Source of the DNA: Caulobacter sp. FWC26
Lineage (GTDB): Bacteria > Pseudomonadota > Alphaproteobacteria > Caulobacterales > Caulobacteraceae
DNA: 64,000 bases
Reading direction: 5' to 3'
NCBI RefSeq assembly: GCF_002742645.2
Contig: NZ_CP033875.1
Location: forward strand, 620,001 to 684,000
This document shows positions 20,138 through 29,920 of this stretch, piece by piece; within the stretch, counting starts at the first letter, position 1, and each line of letters starts with the position of its first letter. A program made the translations under genes and the position numbers. The notes under the pieces are model-generated. The model worked only from the letters and a program-made list of their open reading frames with translations, was not told the origin of the DNA and did no database searches.

Positions 20138-21406
20138 AAAGCTTGCGCTTACAAAAGCTCTATCTTTGCTCCGATCTGGAACGGGCGGCGAGGATGGTCT
20201 CGTTCGATCCCAAGACGACGGTGATACTCGGCGGGAATGACACCGGTAAATCGTCACTCATCAAATCGATCTATTCGGCCTTCGGCGCGGACGCTTACAA
20301 AGTCCACCCGAACTGGCGGAAGGCCAATCCGCACATCCTCGTCGACTTTACATTGAACGGTACCCCGTATCGGATCCTGCGGACGGGAAGCAATTTTGCC
20401 CTCTTCAACGGCAGCAGCGAGTTGCTGTGGCTCGCGTCAGGAATTTCGTCGGGTGTGGCGGAGAAGATGGCTGAGCTATTGGATTTCCGGCTGCAGCTGC
20501 GGAACAGAGACGGTGATCTCGTTGTTCCCCCGCCAGCCTATAGCTTCCTGCCCTACTATATCGATCAGGATATCGGGTGGCTGAAGACGTGGAGTTCGTT
20601 CGCCGGGCTCGCTCAGTTTGAAAACGCCAAGCAGGACGCGGCCTACTTCCATACCGGTCTGCGCCCGAATGACTACTACGTAGCCAAAGCCGAGAAGCTC
20701 ACCGCCGAAAGCGAGAAGGAGACGCTTCGCATCGATCGCCGCGCGGTCGACCGGGCATCCAGGCGGCTCCAGGCGAAGCGCACGAGCCTGAAGTTTGACC
20801 TGCAGCCCGCCGCTTTCGGCGAGCGGCTAGAGGAGCTGCTTGAGCGCTGCCAGAGGCTCCAAGCTGAACAGGAAGCCATCCAGAAGTCACTGGTTGAGCT
20901 GCACTCGCAGCGAGCCGTGGTTCTGGAACAGATGCACATTGCTCAGCAAGCGCTGGCTGAACTCGACGGGGACTATGAGTTTCTGAGAAATATTTCGGAA
21001 TCCGAGGTTTTCTGCCCTACCTGCGGGACTTCGCATGATAACGACTTTGCCAACAAGTTTGGTCTCATTGGCGACGCAGATCTCTGCCGTGGCTTCCTTC
21101 TTGAAGCAAAACAGGACCTGGCCCGGCTTGAGCAGCGGATCACTGAGCAACGGGCTAAGTTCGACGGCTTTAGCGATCAGATAGGTAGTATAAACCGACT
21201 GCTGGATGAACAGCGGGGCGACGTCAGGCTGCGCGACCTTCTGGAAGGAGAGAGCGAACGCCTTGTTGATGAGGCTATCGCATCCGAGCTGTCGTCACTG
21301 GATGAACAGATCGGCGCGCTGGATGCTCGCGCTGACGAGGCCGCTGCGACTATGAAGTCGTACGACGACCGAAAGCACCAGAAGTCAATAAAAGATCTCT
21401 ACCTTG
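20134..21406 (+). pseudogene. Rad50/SMC-like ABC ATPase, 3' end lost at an IS21 element
   Basis: Only the N-terminal portion, about 425 codons, remains. Visible are a Walker A GGNDTGKSS near residue 33, a long coiled coil from about 185 to 275, a zinc-hook-like CPTCGTSHD near 293, and the returning coiled coil. The ABC signature, Walker B and H-loop, which come after the second coiled-coil arm, are missing because the IS begins here; the reading frame ends 41 bases inside the IS. No continuation is found after the IS, so the remainder was deleted, not just split. It would have worked with the preceding nuclease. Confidence 0.75.
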
Positions 21407-21501
21407 TGTTCCGGCTTGCAAAACTAACCCCCTTCTCGGGGAGATAGGCGTCCAAAGTTGACCCCCTATCCTTGAGGCTTTGATGGCCAGATCGGCGGCT
21501 T

Positions 21502-23040
21502 GTGGAGCTGCGGATCGAGACAGGGATGTTGGTATTGGAGACGGTGGCGAAGATCCGGCGCGAGCATTTCGCGCGGGGTAAGGGCGTGAAGACGATCGCG
21601 CGGGAGATGGGCCTGGCGCGCAACACGGTGCGCAAGGTCTTGAGATCGGGAGAGACCTCTCTGGTCTACGAGCGGCGCGAGCAGCCGCACCCCAAGCTTG
21701 GGACCTTCATCGAGCGCCTGGAGGGCATGTTGGAGGCCAATGCCTCGGGCCCTCGTAAAGACCGGCTGACGCTGACACGGATCGCCGACCTACTAAGTCG
21801 TGAGGGATACGACGGTAGCTATGATGCGGTTCGGCGCTACGCGAGCCGCTGGGCTGATCAGCGCCGGGGCGTCAGCTCGCCGGTCGAGGCCTTCGTGCCC
21901 CTGAGCTTCGCGCCGGGCGACGCCTACCAGTTCGACTGGAGCCACGACCAGGTGGAGATCGGCGGCACGCCGCTGACGGTGAAGGTGGCCCACCTGCGGC
22001 TCAGCCACAGCCGCCGCTTCTACATCCGGGCCTATCCGCGCGAGACCCAGGAGATGGTGTTCGACGCCCATGCCCGGGCCTTCGCGCTGTTTGGCGGTGT
22101 CACCCGGCGGGGCATCTACGACAACATGAAGACCGCCGTGGAGGCGGTGTTCGCCGGCAAGACCCGGCGCTTCAACCGGCGCTTCGAGCAGATGTGCTCC
22201 CACTACCTGATCGAGCCTGTGGCCTGCACCCCGGCCTCGGGCTGGGAGAAGGGCCAGGTGGAGAACCAGGTCGGCTACGCCCGCGACAACATCTTCAAGC
22301 CGCGCCCTCGGTTCAGGACCCTGGAGGAGCTGAACGGCTGGCTGGAAGCCGAGTGCGAGCGCCGGGCCCGCAACGACCGTCACCCCGAGTATCGCGACCG
22401 CACAGTCCAGGAGGTGTTCGAGGCTGAGCGGCCGTTCCTGGCGCCGTTCGTAGGGCCCTTCGACGGCTTCCACCAGGTCGAGGCCGTCGCCCAGGCCACC
22501 TGCCTGATCAACTTCGACCGCAACCGCTACTCGGTGGAGGCCAGGGCGGCGCGCCGGGCGGTGCAGATCCGAGCCTATGCCGACCGGGTCATGGTCCTGT
22601 GCGACGGCGAGGTCGTGGCCGATCATCCCCGCGGCTTTGGGCGCGACCACACCGTCTATGACCCCTGGCACTATCTGCCTGTCCTGGCACGCAAGCCTGG
22701 GGCGCTGCGCAACGGCGCGCCGTTCCAGGACTGGTCTCTGCCGCCCGCCCTGACCCGGCTGCGCAAGCGACTGGGCTCGGGCGACGAGGCCGATCGGCGC
22801 TTCGTTCGGGTGCTGGCCAGCGTCCTCGACGACGGCCTGGACGCCGTGGACGACGCGGTCCGCGAGGCCCTCGACGCCGGCGCCGCCAGTGACGAGGTGA
22901 TCCTCAACATCCTGGCCCGACGGCGCGAACCGCCCAGGCCCGAGGCGATCACCACGTCACAGGCCTTGGCCTTGCGTCATCCGCCGATCGCCGACTGCGC
23001 CCGCTACGACCTGCTGCGAGGTCCCCGTGCAGCGGCATGA
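21502..23040 (+). CDS. istA: IS21-family transposase IstA
   Basis: A 512-residue transposase. The N-terminal helix-turn-helix [20 protein letters not shown] is near residue 30, followed by an integrase/DDE core with [18 protein letters not shown] near 140 (first catalytic Asp), [15 protein letters not shown] near 207 (second) and [19 protein letters not shown] near 246 (Glu). The start is GTG. It overlaps istB by 14 bases, the usual coupled arrangement. Confidence 0.95.
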   Translation: MELRIETGMLVLETVAKIRREHFARGKGVKTIAREMGLARNTVRKVLRSGETSLVYERREQPHPKLGTFIERLEGMLEANASGPRKDRLTLTRIADLLSREGYDGSYDAVRRYASRWADQRRGVSSPVEAFVPLSFAPGDAYQFDWSHDQVEIGGTPLTVKVAHLRLSHSRRFYIRAYPRETQEMVFDAHARAFALFGGVTRRGIYDNMKTAVEAVFAGKTRRFNRRFEQMCSHYLIEPVACTPASGWEKGQVENQVGYARDNIFKPRPRFRTLEELNGWLEAECERRARNDRHPEYRDRTVQEVFEAERPFLAPFVGPFDGFHQVEAVAQATCLINFDRNRYSVEARAARRAVQIRAYADRVMVLCDGEVVADHPRGFGRDHTVYDPWHYLPVLARKPGALRNGAPFQDWSLPPALTRLRKRLGSGDEADRRFVRVLASVLDDGLDAVDDAVREALDAGAASDEVILNILARRREPPRPEAITTSQALALRHPPIADCARYDLLRGPRAAA

Positions 23041-23755
23041 GATGATCGAGGCCCTGGGTCAGCTGGGCCTGAAGGGCATGGCCGCCGCGTTCGACGACGC
23101 GGTGACCACGGGCCTGCAGCGCAACCGCACCGCCTTGGAGATGCTGGCCGACCTGCTCAAGGCCGAGACCGCGCACCGCCAGGCCGCCTCCATCCGCTAC
23201 CGGATCACCGCCGCCAAGCTGCCGGCGATGAAGGATCTGGCGCGCTTCACCTTCGACGGCTCGCCGATCAATGAGGGCCTGGTCCGCGCCCTGCACAGCG
23301 GCTCGTTCCTGGCCGATCACCGCAACATCGTCCTGGTCGGCGGCACGGGCACCGGCAAGACCCACCTGGCCATCGCCATCACCGCCAACGTCGTGCGGGC
23401 CGGCGCCCGTGGCCGCTACTTCAACACCGTCGATCTGGTGAACCGCCTTGAGGACGAGGCCCGGCGCGGCAAGACCGGCGCCTTGGCCGCCCAGCTCTCA
23501 CGTCTGGACGTCGTGGTGCTCGACGAGCTGGGCTACCTGCCGTTCGCCCAGTCCGGCGGCCAGCGCCTGTTCCACCTGATCAGCAAGCTCTACGAGCGCA
23601 CCTCGGTGATCATCACCACCAACCTGACCTTCGGGGAGTGGCCCACCGTCTTCGGCGACGCCAAGATGACCACGGCGCTGCTCGACCGCCTGACTCATCA
23701 CTGCGACATCGTCGAGACCGGCAATGACAGCTGGCGGCTCAGGAACCGCGCCTGA
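23027..23755 (+). CDS. istB: IS21-family ATPase helper IstB
   Basis: A 242-residue AAA+ ATPase that directs IstA to target DNA. Walker [15 protein letters not shown] is near residue 103 and Walker [15 protein letters not shown] near 163, with the family marker [30 protein letters not shown] near the C-terminus. Full length, apparently intact, so the IS could still be mobile. Confidence 0.95.
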   Translation: MQRHEMIEALGQLGLKGMAAAFDDAVTTGLQRNRTALEMLADLLKAETAHRQAASIRYRITAAKLPAMKDLARFTFDGSPINEGLVRALHSGSFLADHRNIVLVGGTGTGKTHLAIAITANVVRAGARGRYFNTVDLVNRLEDEARRGKTGALAAQLSRLDVVVLDELGYLPFAQSGGQRLFHLISKLYERTSVIITTNLTFGEWPTVFGDAKMTTALLDRLTHHCDIVETGNDSWRLRNRA

Positions 23756-24026
23756 CCGGCGCGCCCAGCGTCATCCACAACTTGTTCAACCTCCCCCAGA
23801 CCCCCTCCGGGCAGCTGAAAGATCAGTGGCTCACTAGGCGGCGACGCGCTGCGCTAGCTGACCGCTACGCGCCTCGCCGCCGGTCCGGGAACAGAGCGTA
23901 GAGGGGTCAACTTTGGACGCATATTGGGGGTCAGCTTTGGACGCCGTTTGACACCCCAAGAACCAACTTCGTACGGGTGGACAGCTAAGATCAGTCTTGG
24001 TTGGACCTGGTAATCCCGATCAGACC

Positions 24027-25085
24027 ATGAACTCACTTCGAGCTGCTGGTGGATTTCTTGCTGGCAGACCTAAGAAGGTTTCCGAGATCGCGTCGGGGAA
24101 GGGGCGGAGCCCCGAGACGGTAGCGATCGCAGGAACTGCGGAGCAAGGCCAAAGCCTTGCGCAGCCTCAGCCTCAGTCTCTCCCCGAACTCCTGAAGTCG
24201 CTTGGCTTCACTGTTCCCAGGCTAATGGCGCCGGAAGGCGAGAAGCCCGTCATCTGGATTCAAACCCCTGATTGGGATCGAGCAGGCGACGCCATGAAGA
24301 TGGCGGCAATGTGCGCTGTCGCGGCCCGCCCCGAAATGAACGGTAGGGCTTTTTCGATCAACCTCTCTGAGGATCTTGTGAAAGAGGCGCTGGCGTCTCC
24401 CCTTGGCTTCACGGTCTTCCTTCAGCGCCGCTTGAAGCGCTTTTTGAAGAGGGTCCTGCCGAAAGCTGACTTCGCCTTCGCAATCGACGTCACCGATGAG
24501 ACCTACCGTCTTCATCTCCACGGCGTAGTCGTCCCGAACCAGCCATTTCTTTGGACGCGCTCAAAGGGTCCCAACGAGCTCAAACAGGCCCTTCGCAAGT
24601 TCGCGGACAATCAGTCCAAGCAAGCGGTCGAGGCGTCTCCTTGGAGCGATGTGCCTGAGGGATGGGGTGGCTATTCGACCAAGTTTGCGAGTCTAGTCAC
24701 CGCCATGATCACCGAGAATGATGGCGGGGATAGGCACCAAACGACGCTGCTGACTACTCGGCCTCTAACACAGCTGGCTCGCGACCATTGGATGACCGAG
24801 CGGCGGGACAACCTCGCGGCTTTGATCAAGCTTGCACGCCAGGATGTTGATGATCGCGGGGACGATCCTGACCGGGCTGTTGCCAGGCGGTCGAAGCCGA
24901 GTTCGTTCCAGAGCAAGATCAAGCAGGACCGCGCTCACGTTAAAGCTCGCGACAAAGAAGTCAGGAAGGCCAACAAGAAGCTTTTCGACGAGGCGATGAA
25001 GGAGGGCGAGGAAAGGAAGCAGCAGGGTGTCCCTGCCCCTCAGTTCATCCGGGAGCCACCCGACATTCTGCTGGTCAAAGATTGA
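24027..25085 (+). CDS. Putative HUH-endonuclease (rolling-circle Rep-like) protein
   Basis: A 352-residue protein. The segment RLHLHGVVV carries His163-x-His165 in a hydrophobic context, the HUH metal motif, and about 50 residues later GYSTKF carries Tyr216 and Lys219 in the Y-x-x-K spacing of the nucleophile motif of single-tyrosine Reps. An upstream beta strand, FSINLSEDLV near 109, could be motif I. The C-terminal third is a basic coiled coil. No sequence search backs this, but the three motifs in correct order are persuasive. A TTG start 30 bases earlier is possible. It follows the IS directly and ends with a short gap before a convergent gene. Confidence 0.5.
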   Translation: MNSLRAAGGFLAGRPKKVSEIASGKGRSPETVAIAGTAEQGQSLAQPQPQSLPELLKSLGFTVPRLMAPEGEKPVIWIQTPDWDRAGDAMKMAAMCAVAARPEMNGRAFSINLSEDLVKEALASPLGFTVFLQRRLKRFLKRVLPKADFAFAIDVTDETYRLHLHGVVVPNQPFLWTRSKGPNELKQALRKFADNQSKQAVEASPWSDVPEGWGGYSTKFASLVTAMITENDGGDRHQTTLLTTRPLTQLARDHWMTERRDNLAALIKLARQDVDDRGDDPDRAVARRSKPSSFQSKIKQDRAHVKARDKEVRKANKKLFDEAMKEGEERKQQGVPAPQFIREPPDILLVKD

Positions 25086-25164
25086 GTCATATCCCCGAGT
25101 GGCCGGGCCGGAGGTGAGTCCGGAAGGGAGGCGGCTTCCCGCCCTCTTCCAACTCAGATAACCG

Positions 25165-26037
25165 TCAGCCATCGGTGCCGGTCACCATTAAGCCGCCGGC
25201 CCTGCCTTTCGCGACAAGATAAGACACGAACGATGCGCAGGCGCCGAGCATGAAAAGAGCGTCCGACTCGTCTACGGCAGGTCCATCTTGAAAGACCAAA
25301 GCGTGGCGGACTCCCTCCTCGTCGGATGTGTATCCATACAGCGCACCGAACGCCTTCTTGAGTCCGCCATGGATGTGCTGCTGCGCACTTAGAACGGCTA
25401 GAGCGTCTCCGAGTGTGTCTTTCGAAGGGGCAAGTTGGACGGCAACCGACTCCACGGCGTGGATACTCTCACGCACGCTCGCCGCCCAATCTCCGTTTCT
25501 TAGGCTTGTTGATGCATTCACTAGGTGGTTAGCGGCTCCAGGCAGAGATGCCGCATCTTGAATTCCGAGCTCAATCGCGGCGGCTTGTTCTGCCGTGCCA
25601 ACCGCGCCAATGGTTTTCCCCTCAAAAACGCGATAGGCCGCGCGAGAGTCAACAAATGCTCGCTCTAGCGCTATGCTAATTGTAGGTGGCGTTCTTGGGT
25701 GCTGTAGGATGAACTCTACAAAGTCGAAAAGGCTGCCTAGGCTCGACACCATCAGCATAGCTTCTAGTCGCTTCTCGTTGGCGTAAGATTTGTTATCCCA
25801 ACGGTTAATATTTTTTCCTTCCACCAGAACGAAATGATCGCGTAACAAATCCTCCCACCAGCCGGAAATCCAAGAATCTGTGTAGTTGTTCTTTGTATTG
25901 TTTTTGAAATCTAACGCCAATGGATAGTGCAGCCTATTGCGTAATTCTCTACTAACCTCCCCTAGCCTCAACTGGGGCGGCACAGGTGACAGGCCATTTC
26001 GCTGAGAAAAAGTAAGACTATTGGGCGGCTCTTCCAT
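25165..26037 (-). CDS. AbiJ-NTD4/STM4504-like abortive-infection-type protein
   Basis: A 290-residue protein. The start FSQRNGLSPVPPQLRLGEVSRELRN matches the AbiJ_NTD4 domain seen in phage-exclusion proteins. The C-terminal half, with ESIHAVESVAVQL near 192 and KKAFGALYGYTSDEEGVRHALV near 222, matches the STM4504/CBY_0614-type family, thought to be HEPN-like. The usual HEPN R-x4-6-H motif is not clear; VRESIH and VRHAL are candidates. It is alone on its strand between the Rep-like and phosphatase genes and richer in A+T than the core genome. Confidence 0.62.
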   Translation of the reverse strand: MEEPPNSLTFSQRNGLSPVPPQLRLGEVSRELRNRLHYPLALDFKNNTKNNYTDSWISGWWEDLLRDHFVLVEGKNINRWDNKSYANEKRLEAMLMVSSLGSLFDFVEFILQHPRTPPTISIALERAFVDSRAAYRVFEGKTIGAVGTAEQAAAIELGIQDAASLPGAANHLVNASTSLRNGDWAASVRESIHAVESVAVQLAPSKDTLGDALAVLSAQQHIHGGLKKAFGALYGYTSDEEGVRHALVFQDGPAVDESDALFMLGACASFVSYLVAKGRAGGLMVTGTDG

Positions 26038-26211
26038 TCCTTCTCCGAAATCCGGACGCGCTCGCCTGACAGCCTACACTATTTCGCCCAATGACCGAGA
26101 CGGGCTGAGACCGGAAGATCGATGCTCGCGCTGAACCGGGCATCTGACCGACTGCCCGGAAGCGGACGCTGCCACGTCAGAAAAGGGTGGAAAGAGGACT
26201 ATCCAGACTCC

Positions 26212-26793
26212 ATGGCTGAGCATCCCATGTTGCCGCTGTCTCCGCCCCCAAAGGGCATCGTTGTTGCTGGCCTGTCTCAAGCCAGGAGGCATAAGCGACG
26301 CTTTGATGCGGTCATCACTCTCGAAGATCCCGGTTGTCGGTCGGCAAACCAGCTCCGCTTCAATCGCCAACCCGCTCCCGCGCATCTGATCCTCGCGTTC
26401 GAGGATGTTGACGATGACACCCTCGGCGTTCGCGTAGCAACGAGAGAGCAGGTCGCGGAGGCTCTAACCTTCGCTCAAGAGCATGCAGCGGGCTCGCTGC
26501 TGGTGCACTGTTTTCATGGCGTGGGAAGGTCTGCGGCGATAGCGCTGGCGATCATGGCCGATCGGCTAGGCGCGGGCTCAGAGGCAGCAGCACTTGAGCA
26601 TCTGCTGGCTATCCGCCCCATCGCAACGCCTAACCTTGTGGTAGTCAAACTCGCCGACGACATCTTGGAGCGTCGGGGCGGGCTGATCTCTGCAGTCTCG
26701 GCCTGGGAAGCCTCCGCCCCCGGGCTGAAGGAAAAGCGCGAGGCTCGGCTGCATCTCGTGAAGTCCAGCCCACAGCTTTACTCGTGGCTTTAG
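26212..26793 (+). CDS. Dual-specificity/tyrosine phosphatase-like protein
   Basis: A 193-residue protein, start MAEHPMLPLSPPPKG. The P-loop HCFHGVGRSAA near residue 105 is a CX5R phosphatase active site, and the upstream LAFEDVDDD may carry the general acid. The overall form, about 150 residues with the P-loop past the middle, is that of cyanobacterial and alphaproteobacterial DSP-like proteins. Two earlier in-frame ATGs give unconvincing leaders. Substrate unknown. Its role in the island is unclear. Confidence 0.72.
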   Translation: MAEHPMLPLSPPPKGIVVAGLSQARRHKRRFDAVITLEDPGCRSANQLRFNRQPAPAHLILAFEDVDDDTLGVRVATREQVAEALTFAQEHAAGSLLVHCFHGVGRSAAIALAIMADRLGAGSEAAALEHLLAIRPIATPNLVVVKLADDILERRGGLISAVSAWEASAPGLKEKREARLHLVKSSPQLYSWL

Positions 26794-27005
26794 AAGCCAA
26801 CGTGCGGGGACCGAGACAACGCTAACCCCTCAAGGCCGCCATTGAGAAGGTCGCTAGGAAGCGCACGTCTCGGACCTCCAGAAATGGCGGATGACGGACG
26901 TTAGACGGCCCATAGGGCTCCCTCCGAATGTCCGGCAACCTGCAGAACGGGTTGTCCATTCGCACTGAGTATCGCGGAAAACGTCCCGTGGCAGAGATGA
27001 TGCGA

Positions 27006-28694
27006 TCACGCCATGCGGGGCGGGATAGCGGACACCACCGTCGTATCCGCCTTCCGTTGCGCCGCCGCTTCGCTGCGAGCCCGCGCCGCTCGGCTCCAGA
27101 TGTTGAACCGTCGGTTCTCGAGACCGGCGCGTCCGTAGGCATCAATCAGCGTGCCGAACCGATGGATGTACACAACCGGCGTTGGAGTGTCCGGGTCTGC
27201 GCGCATAAGCTTGGCAGTCACGTAGCCGTGCTTGTGGTGCAGCTGCCGCAGCCGATCCAGCAACTCCTCGTCACTATATCGTTCGCTGATCTCAGACCAG
27301 CGAGGCAAGCTGATCCTGCGGGGTGGCTCGCCGGCGCGCCTGGCGCGCAGCCTTTCGAGGCCGAGCCGCTGAAGATCACCTTGCTTGTAGGGCAGACCTG
27401 CCAGCCGATACGCGTTGGTGAGCTTGCCGAACTTGGACTGGTATCCAGGAGCGCTGGGAACTGACGGCTCCGCATTTATGGTCGCCTCGGTCACGTAGCC
27501 GTCGCGCTCGAACAGGCGACGCAGCGCCGCCAGCATCTCCTCCTTGGTCACAGGCCGGTCCTGGCCGGGCGGACGCCACCAGCCGGACGGCTGAAAGCCA
27601 ACCAGCTCATAAACGCGGTGAATCGAACCGAACTGTTGAAGCAGGACGTGCTGGCCTGGGGCGTAAGGGCACTCGTCGATCAGCTTGCCGGTGAGGTAGC
27701 CCTTCGCCTTGAACAGGCGCGCCACCGCAGCCAGGTTCTCTTCCGCCGGTACACGGTGCCGACGGATGCGCCGTCGCCGAGCCGCACTCTCGAACAAGGT
27801 GCGGCTGATGATGGGCTCCAGAATCTTCGTCTTCACCAGATCCTCCGGCGCATTCTTCCGCCGCTTGCTTTTCAGCTTCTGGGTTGTGCGGTTGAACACA
27901 TAGATGCCCAGCACCAGCTCGTCGGTGAGCAGGTGACGGACGCGGGCCTCACCCCAGGTCGGATGATCGCCCGCCGGAACACCCATCTCGTTTAGCCGCC
28001 TGGCGATACCCCTGAAGCTCATGCGGTCGCGCGTGTACCAGGCGAACATGTCCCGGATGATCTTTACCTCGTGATCCGGACCGACCGCATAGACGACCCT
28101 TTGGTTGTTGAAGGCTTTTGTCTGTCCAGGCTTCAGCTTCTGGATCGGCTGGTCATGTTCATCGACCAGAATACGTTCGAATCCGTAGCGCCGGGGTCCG
28201 CCGAGCTTGTGGCCGATCTTCGCCTGCAAGAGCTGCGCATAGAGCACCTTGCTGGAGAGGTCGCGGCTGAACTCCGCCGCCTGGTAGCGCTTGAACTGCT
28301 TAAGCAAGGCCATGATCGGCGAGCCGTCGTTCTCGAACATTTCGGCGCAGTAAGAGACGGGGACCCCTGCCGAGTGACAGATAAACTCGTAGTGGCCGCC
28401 TTCATCGAGGTACTGGAAGCGGCCCCATCGGCTGACATCGAAGACCAGCAGCCGCTCGTATGGGCGCTCCACCTTGATCACGTCAGCAAGGAGCGCCTGA
28501 AGGCCGATGCGTTCGCGCAGCGTCAGGCCGCTTTCGCCGGGGTCGGTGTAGGTTTTGACGATGGTGTAGCCGCGCTCGGCGGCATAGGCAGCGATTACGC
28601 GCGCCTGATTGCGGATAGAATAGCGCTGGTGATCCTTCGACATCCGCAGGTACTGCGCTGCCGGAATAAGTGCAGGCTTGAAGCCGTCTGGCAT
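27006..28694 (-). CDS. Large serine recombinase with three HNH-associated C-terminal repeats
   Basis: A 562-residue recombinase. The resolvase domain begins AAQYLRMSKDHQRYSIRNQ (catalytic Ser in RMSKD) and includes LLVFDVSRWGRF; a Recombinase domain follows (FRGIARRLNEMGVPAG near 230). The C-terminus replaces the usual zinc ribbon and coiled coil with three repeats of about 75 residues, each containing GY(L/V)T and (Q/K/H)(Q/K/R)FG followed by a Y-x-x-(A/V)G segment near 345, 420 and 510. They resemble the homing-endonuclease-associated repeat. Its att sites are not identified. It may have brought in part of the island. Confidence 0.82.
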   Translation of the reverse strand: MPDGFKPALIPAAQYLRMSKDHQRYSIRNQARVIAAYAAERGYTIVKTYTDPGESGLTLRERIGLQALLADVIKVERPYERLLVFDVSRWGRFQYLDEGGHYEFICHSAGVPVSYCAEMFENDGSPIMALLKQFKRYQAAEFSRDLSSKVLYAQLLQAKIGHKLGGPRRYGFERILVDEHDQPIQKLKPGQTKAFNNQRVVYAVGPDHEVKIIRDMFAWYTRDRMSFRGIARRLNEMGVPAGDHPTWGEARVRHLLTDELVLGIYVFNRTTQKLKSKRRKNAPEDLVKTKILEPIISRTLFESAARRRRIRRHRVPAEENLAAVARLFKAKGYLTGKLIDECPYAPGQHVLLQQFGSIHRVYELVGFQPSGWWRPPGQDRPVTKEEMLAALRRLFERDGYVTEATINAEPSVPSAPGYQSKFGKLTNAYRLAGLPYKQGDLQRLGLERLRARRAGEPPRRISLPRWSEISERYSDEELLDRLRQLHHKHGYVTAKLMRADPDTPTPVVYIHRFGTLIDAYGRAGLENRRFNIWSRAARARSEAAAQRKADTTVVSAIPPRMA

Positions 28695-29374
28695 GGTGAA
28701 CCTCCACCGGTTCCCCCCTCGCTAGGATACCAGCGCGCGACCGCGCTCAACAGGTCGTCAAAAGGTGGATTTTCGCGAAATTTGCCATCCTACGTCTTGT
28801 CCGGGTGGTTCAGTTGGCGACTTTCTCAAGTCCGGTCCATGGTCGGGCGGTACGAAAATCAGCGTCGGCACCGCAGGCGAACTATTTAGCTGGGCCGTAG
28901 AGCGGGCGGTCCTAGTTCAGGATAGGGTCGGAAGCGGCAATTGGCATCCATATGAAGAGCTGACGTTTAAAAGCGCGTCGCGCGACTAGGGGCTCTTGGT
29001 TGCGCGCTCAAAACGCAAACGGCCCTCGACCAGGAGAAGTGCTCCTAAAGCCGAGGGCCTTGCCAGTAGGCGTCGTAGTGCAAACGCCCGACATCATTAT
29101 TCGATACTACGCGTGTAGTTTCAAATGGACTCGCATGGCTTCCATCGGTCGACTGAGGTGAGCGCCCAGCTTCAGCTGAAGGTCGAAGTCTTAGAAAATT
29201 GACCTTCAGCACGATCCGGGTCGCTTCATTGGCGGCGGAAGTCGAAGCTTACTTCTTATACCCTCTAGATCGCGCTCATTTGCCCGTAGGGCGGCTTTTG
29301 CTGTTTGCGGCTCCAACTTGAGCCTGGGCGCGCTCCTGCCTCTAGCGGCGATCTAATCGGGCCTAGCGGCGGCT
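28695..29374. other. 680-base gap with a conspicuous two-tier hairpin
   Basis: No gene supported. A possible 74-codon frame at 28765-28989 has no recognisable features. The only clear structure is the hairpin at 29021-29059. The right part is A+T-rich with short direct repeats CTTCAGC/CTTCAGCTGAAGGTC near 29170 and 29203. Confidence 0.4.
29021..29059. terminator. Two-tier hairpin, possible terminator or recombination fold
   Basis: Outer arms GGCCCTCG (29021-29028) and CGAGGGCC (29052-29059) are perfect, and inside them AGGAG (29032-29036) pairs with CTCCT (29042-29046) around loop AAGTG. No T-run follows. The stem-bulge-stem plan could be a transcription stop, a small-RNA part or a folded recombination site. 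Confidence 0.4.
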
Positions 29375-29920
29375 TCAGGCGCGCCCCCTCTTTGCGAGCC
29401 AATCGTCCAAGTGATCGCCCAGTAGCAACCGCGTTAGGCCGAACCCGCCTTCTTCTCGGCCTGCAAGCCAGTTGAGCTTCTCCTTCTGATAGATCCCCGG
29501 AAGGCATCGGTTGGCCGGCGGCGGGGAGCCCGTCAGGTCCCGAGCGACCTCATACGTCAAGCGCTCCGCATACTGTGCGTGTTCGCCGCATGCGAGGACT
29601 AGCGCGAAGTCTTCCGGCTTCGGCCTGCACGGCAGTGAGGCAAGCCAGTCTGGCAGCCCTCCGAAACGAAGATCGCCTCGGATGTCTGAATGGCCGTCCC
29701 AGCCAAGAATGCGAGCCAAAGCGCGTAAGCGGGTTGTGATATCGCGCGTTGCGGAACCGATACGAACCATCGCACCCCCGAGGAGGTTGAGGGATGATGA
29801 TCCGGGGTCGCCTCGATAGATTAAGGCATAGATCCCGGGAGAAACCGGCACAGCGTCCGGCACATGAGTTCTCCCGCTTGATGAAATTAGTTCTTTCGCT
29901 TCAACTACAATCTTTTTCAT
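29375..29920 (-). CDS. Possible GIY-YIG-like protein
   Basis: A 181-residue protein. The stretch PGIYALIYRG near residue 28, then VRIGSATRDITTRLRALARI near 52, resembles the GIY and degenerate YIG parts of GIY-YIG nucleases, including the R-L that carries the conserved arginine. A catalytic glutamate is not obvious; E in AERLTYEVAR near 118 is a candidate. It is alone between two non-coding stretches. A different unknown fold remains possible. Confidence 0.35.
   Translation of the reverse strand: MKKIVVEAKELISSSGRTHVPDAVPVSPGIYALIYRGDPGSSSLNLLGGAMVRIGSATRDITTRLRALARILGWDGHSDIRGDLRFGGLPDWLASLPCRPKPEDFALVLACGEHAQYAERLTYEVARDLTGSPPPANRCLPGIYQKEKLNWLAGREEGGFGLTRLLLGDHLDDWLAKRGRA

Larger units (their letters stand above)
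21407..23953 (+). mobile_element. IS21-family insertion sequence
   Basis: The element carries istA and istB. Its ends contain repeated terminal motifs typical of IS21: GCGTCCAAAGTTGACCCC occurs inside the left end (near 21448), and the complementary forms occur twice at the right end near 23900-23945. Outer ends begin GTGTT and (read inward) GTGTC. I see no matching target duplication, in keeping with a deletion next to the element. Confidence 0.85.

Noticed and set aside
20081..20242. Small frame starting MNRQEKFKRLIRNL overlapping the nuclease/ATPase junction
   Set aside because: It lies wholly within the two overlapping genes in a third frame and shows no independent features.
23954..24026. 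Continuation of the ABC ATPase after the IS
   Set aside because: No ABC signature, Walker B or coiled-coil-like translation in any frame; instead the Rep-like gene begins.
28765..28989. 74-codon plus-strand frame after the recombinase gene
   Set aside because: No family resemblance and atypical N-terminus; could be real but cannot be supported.
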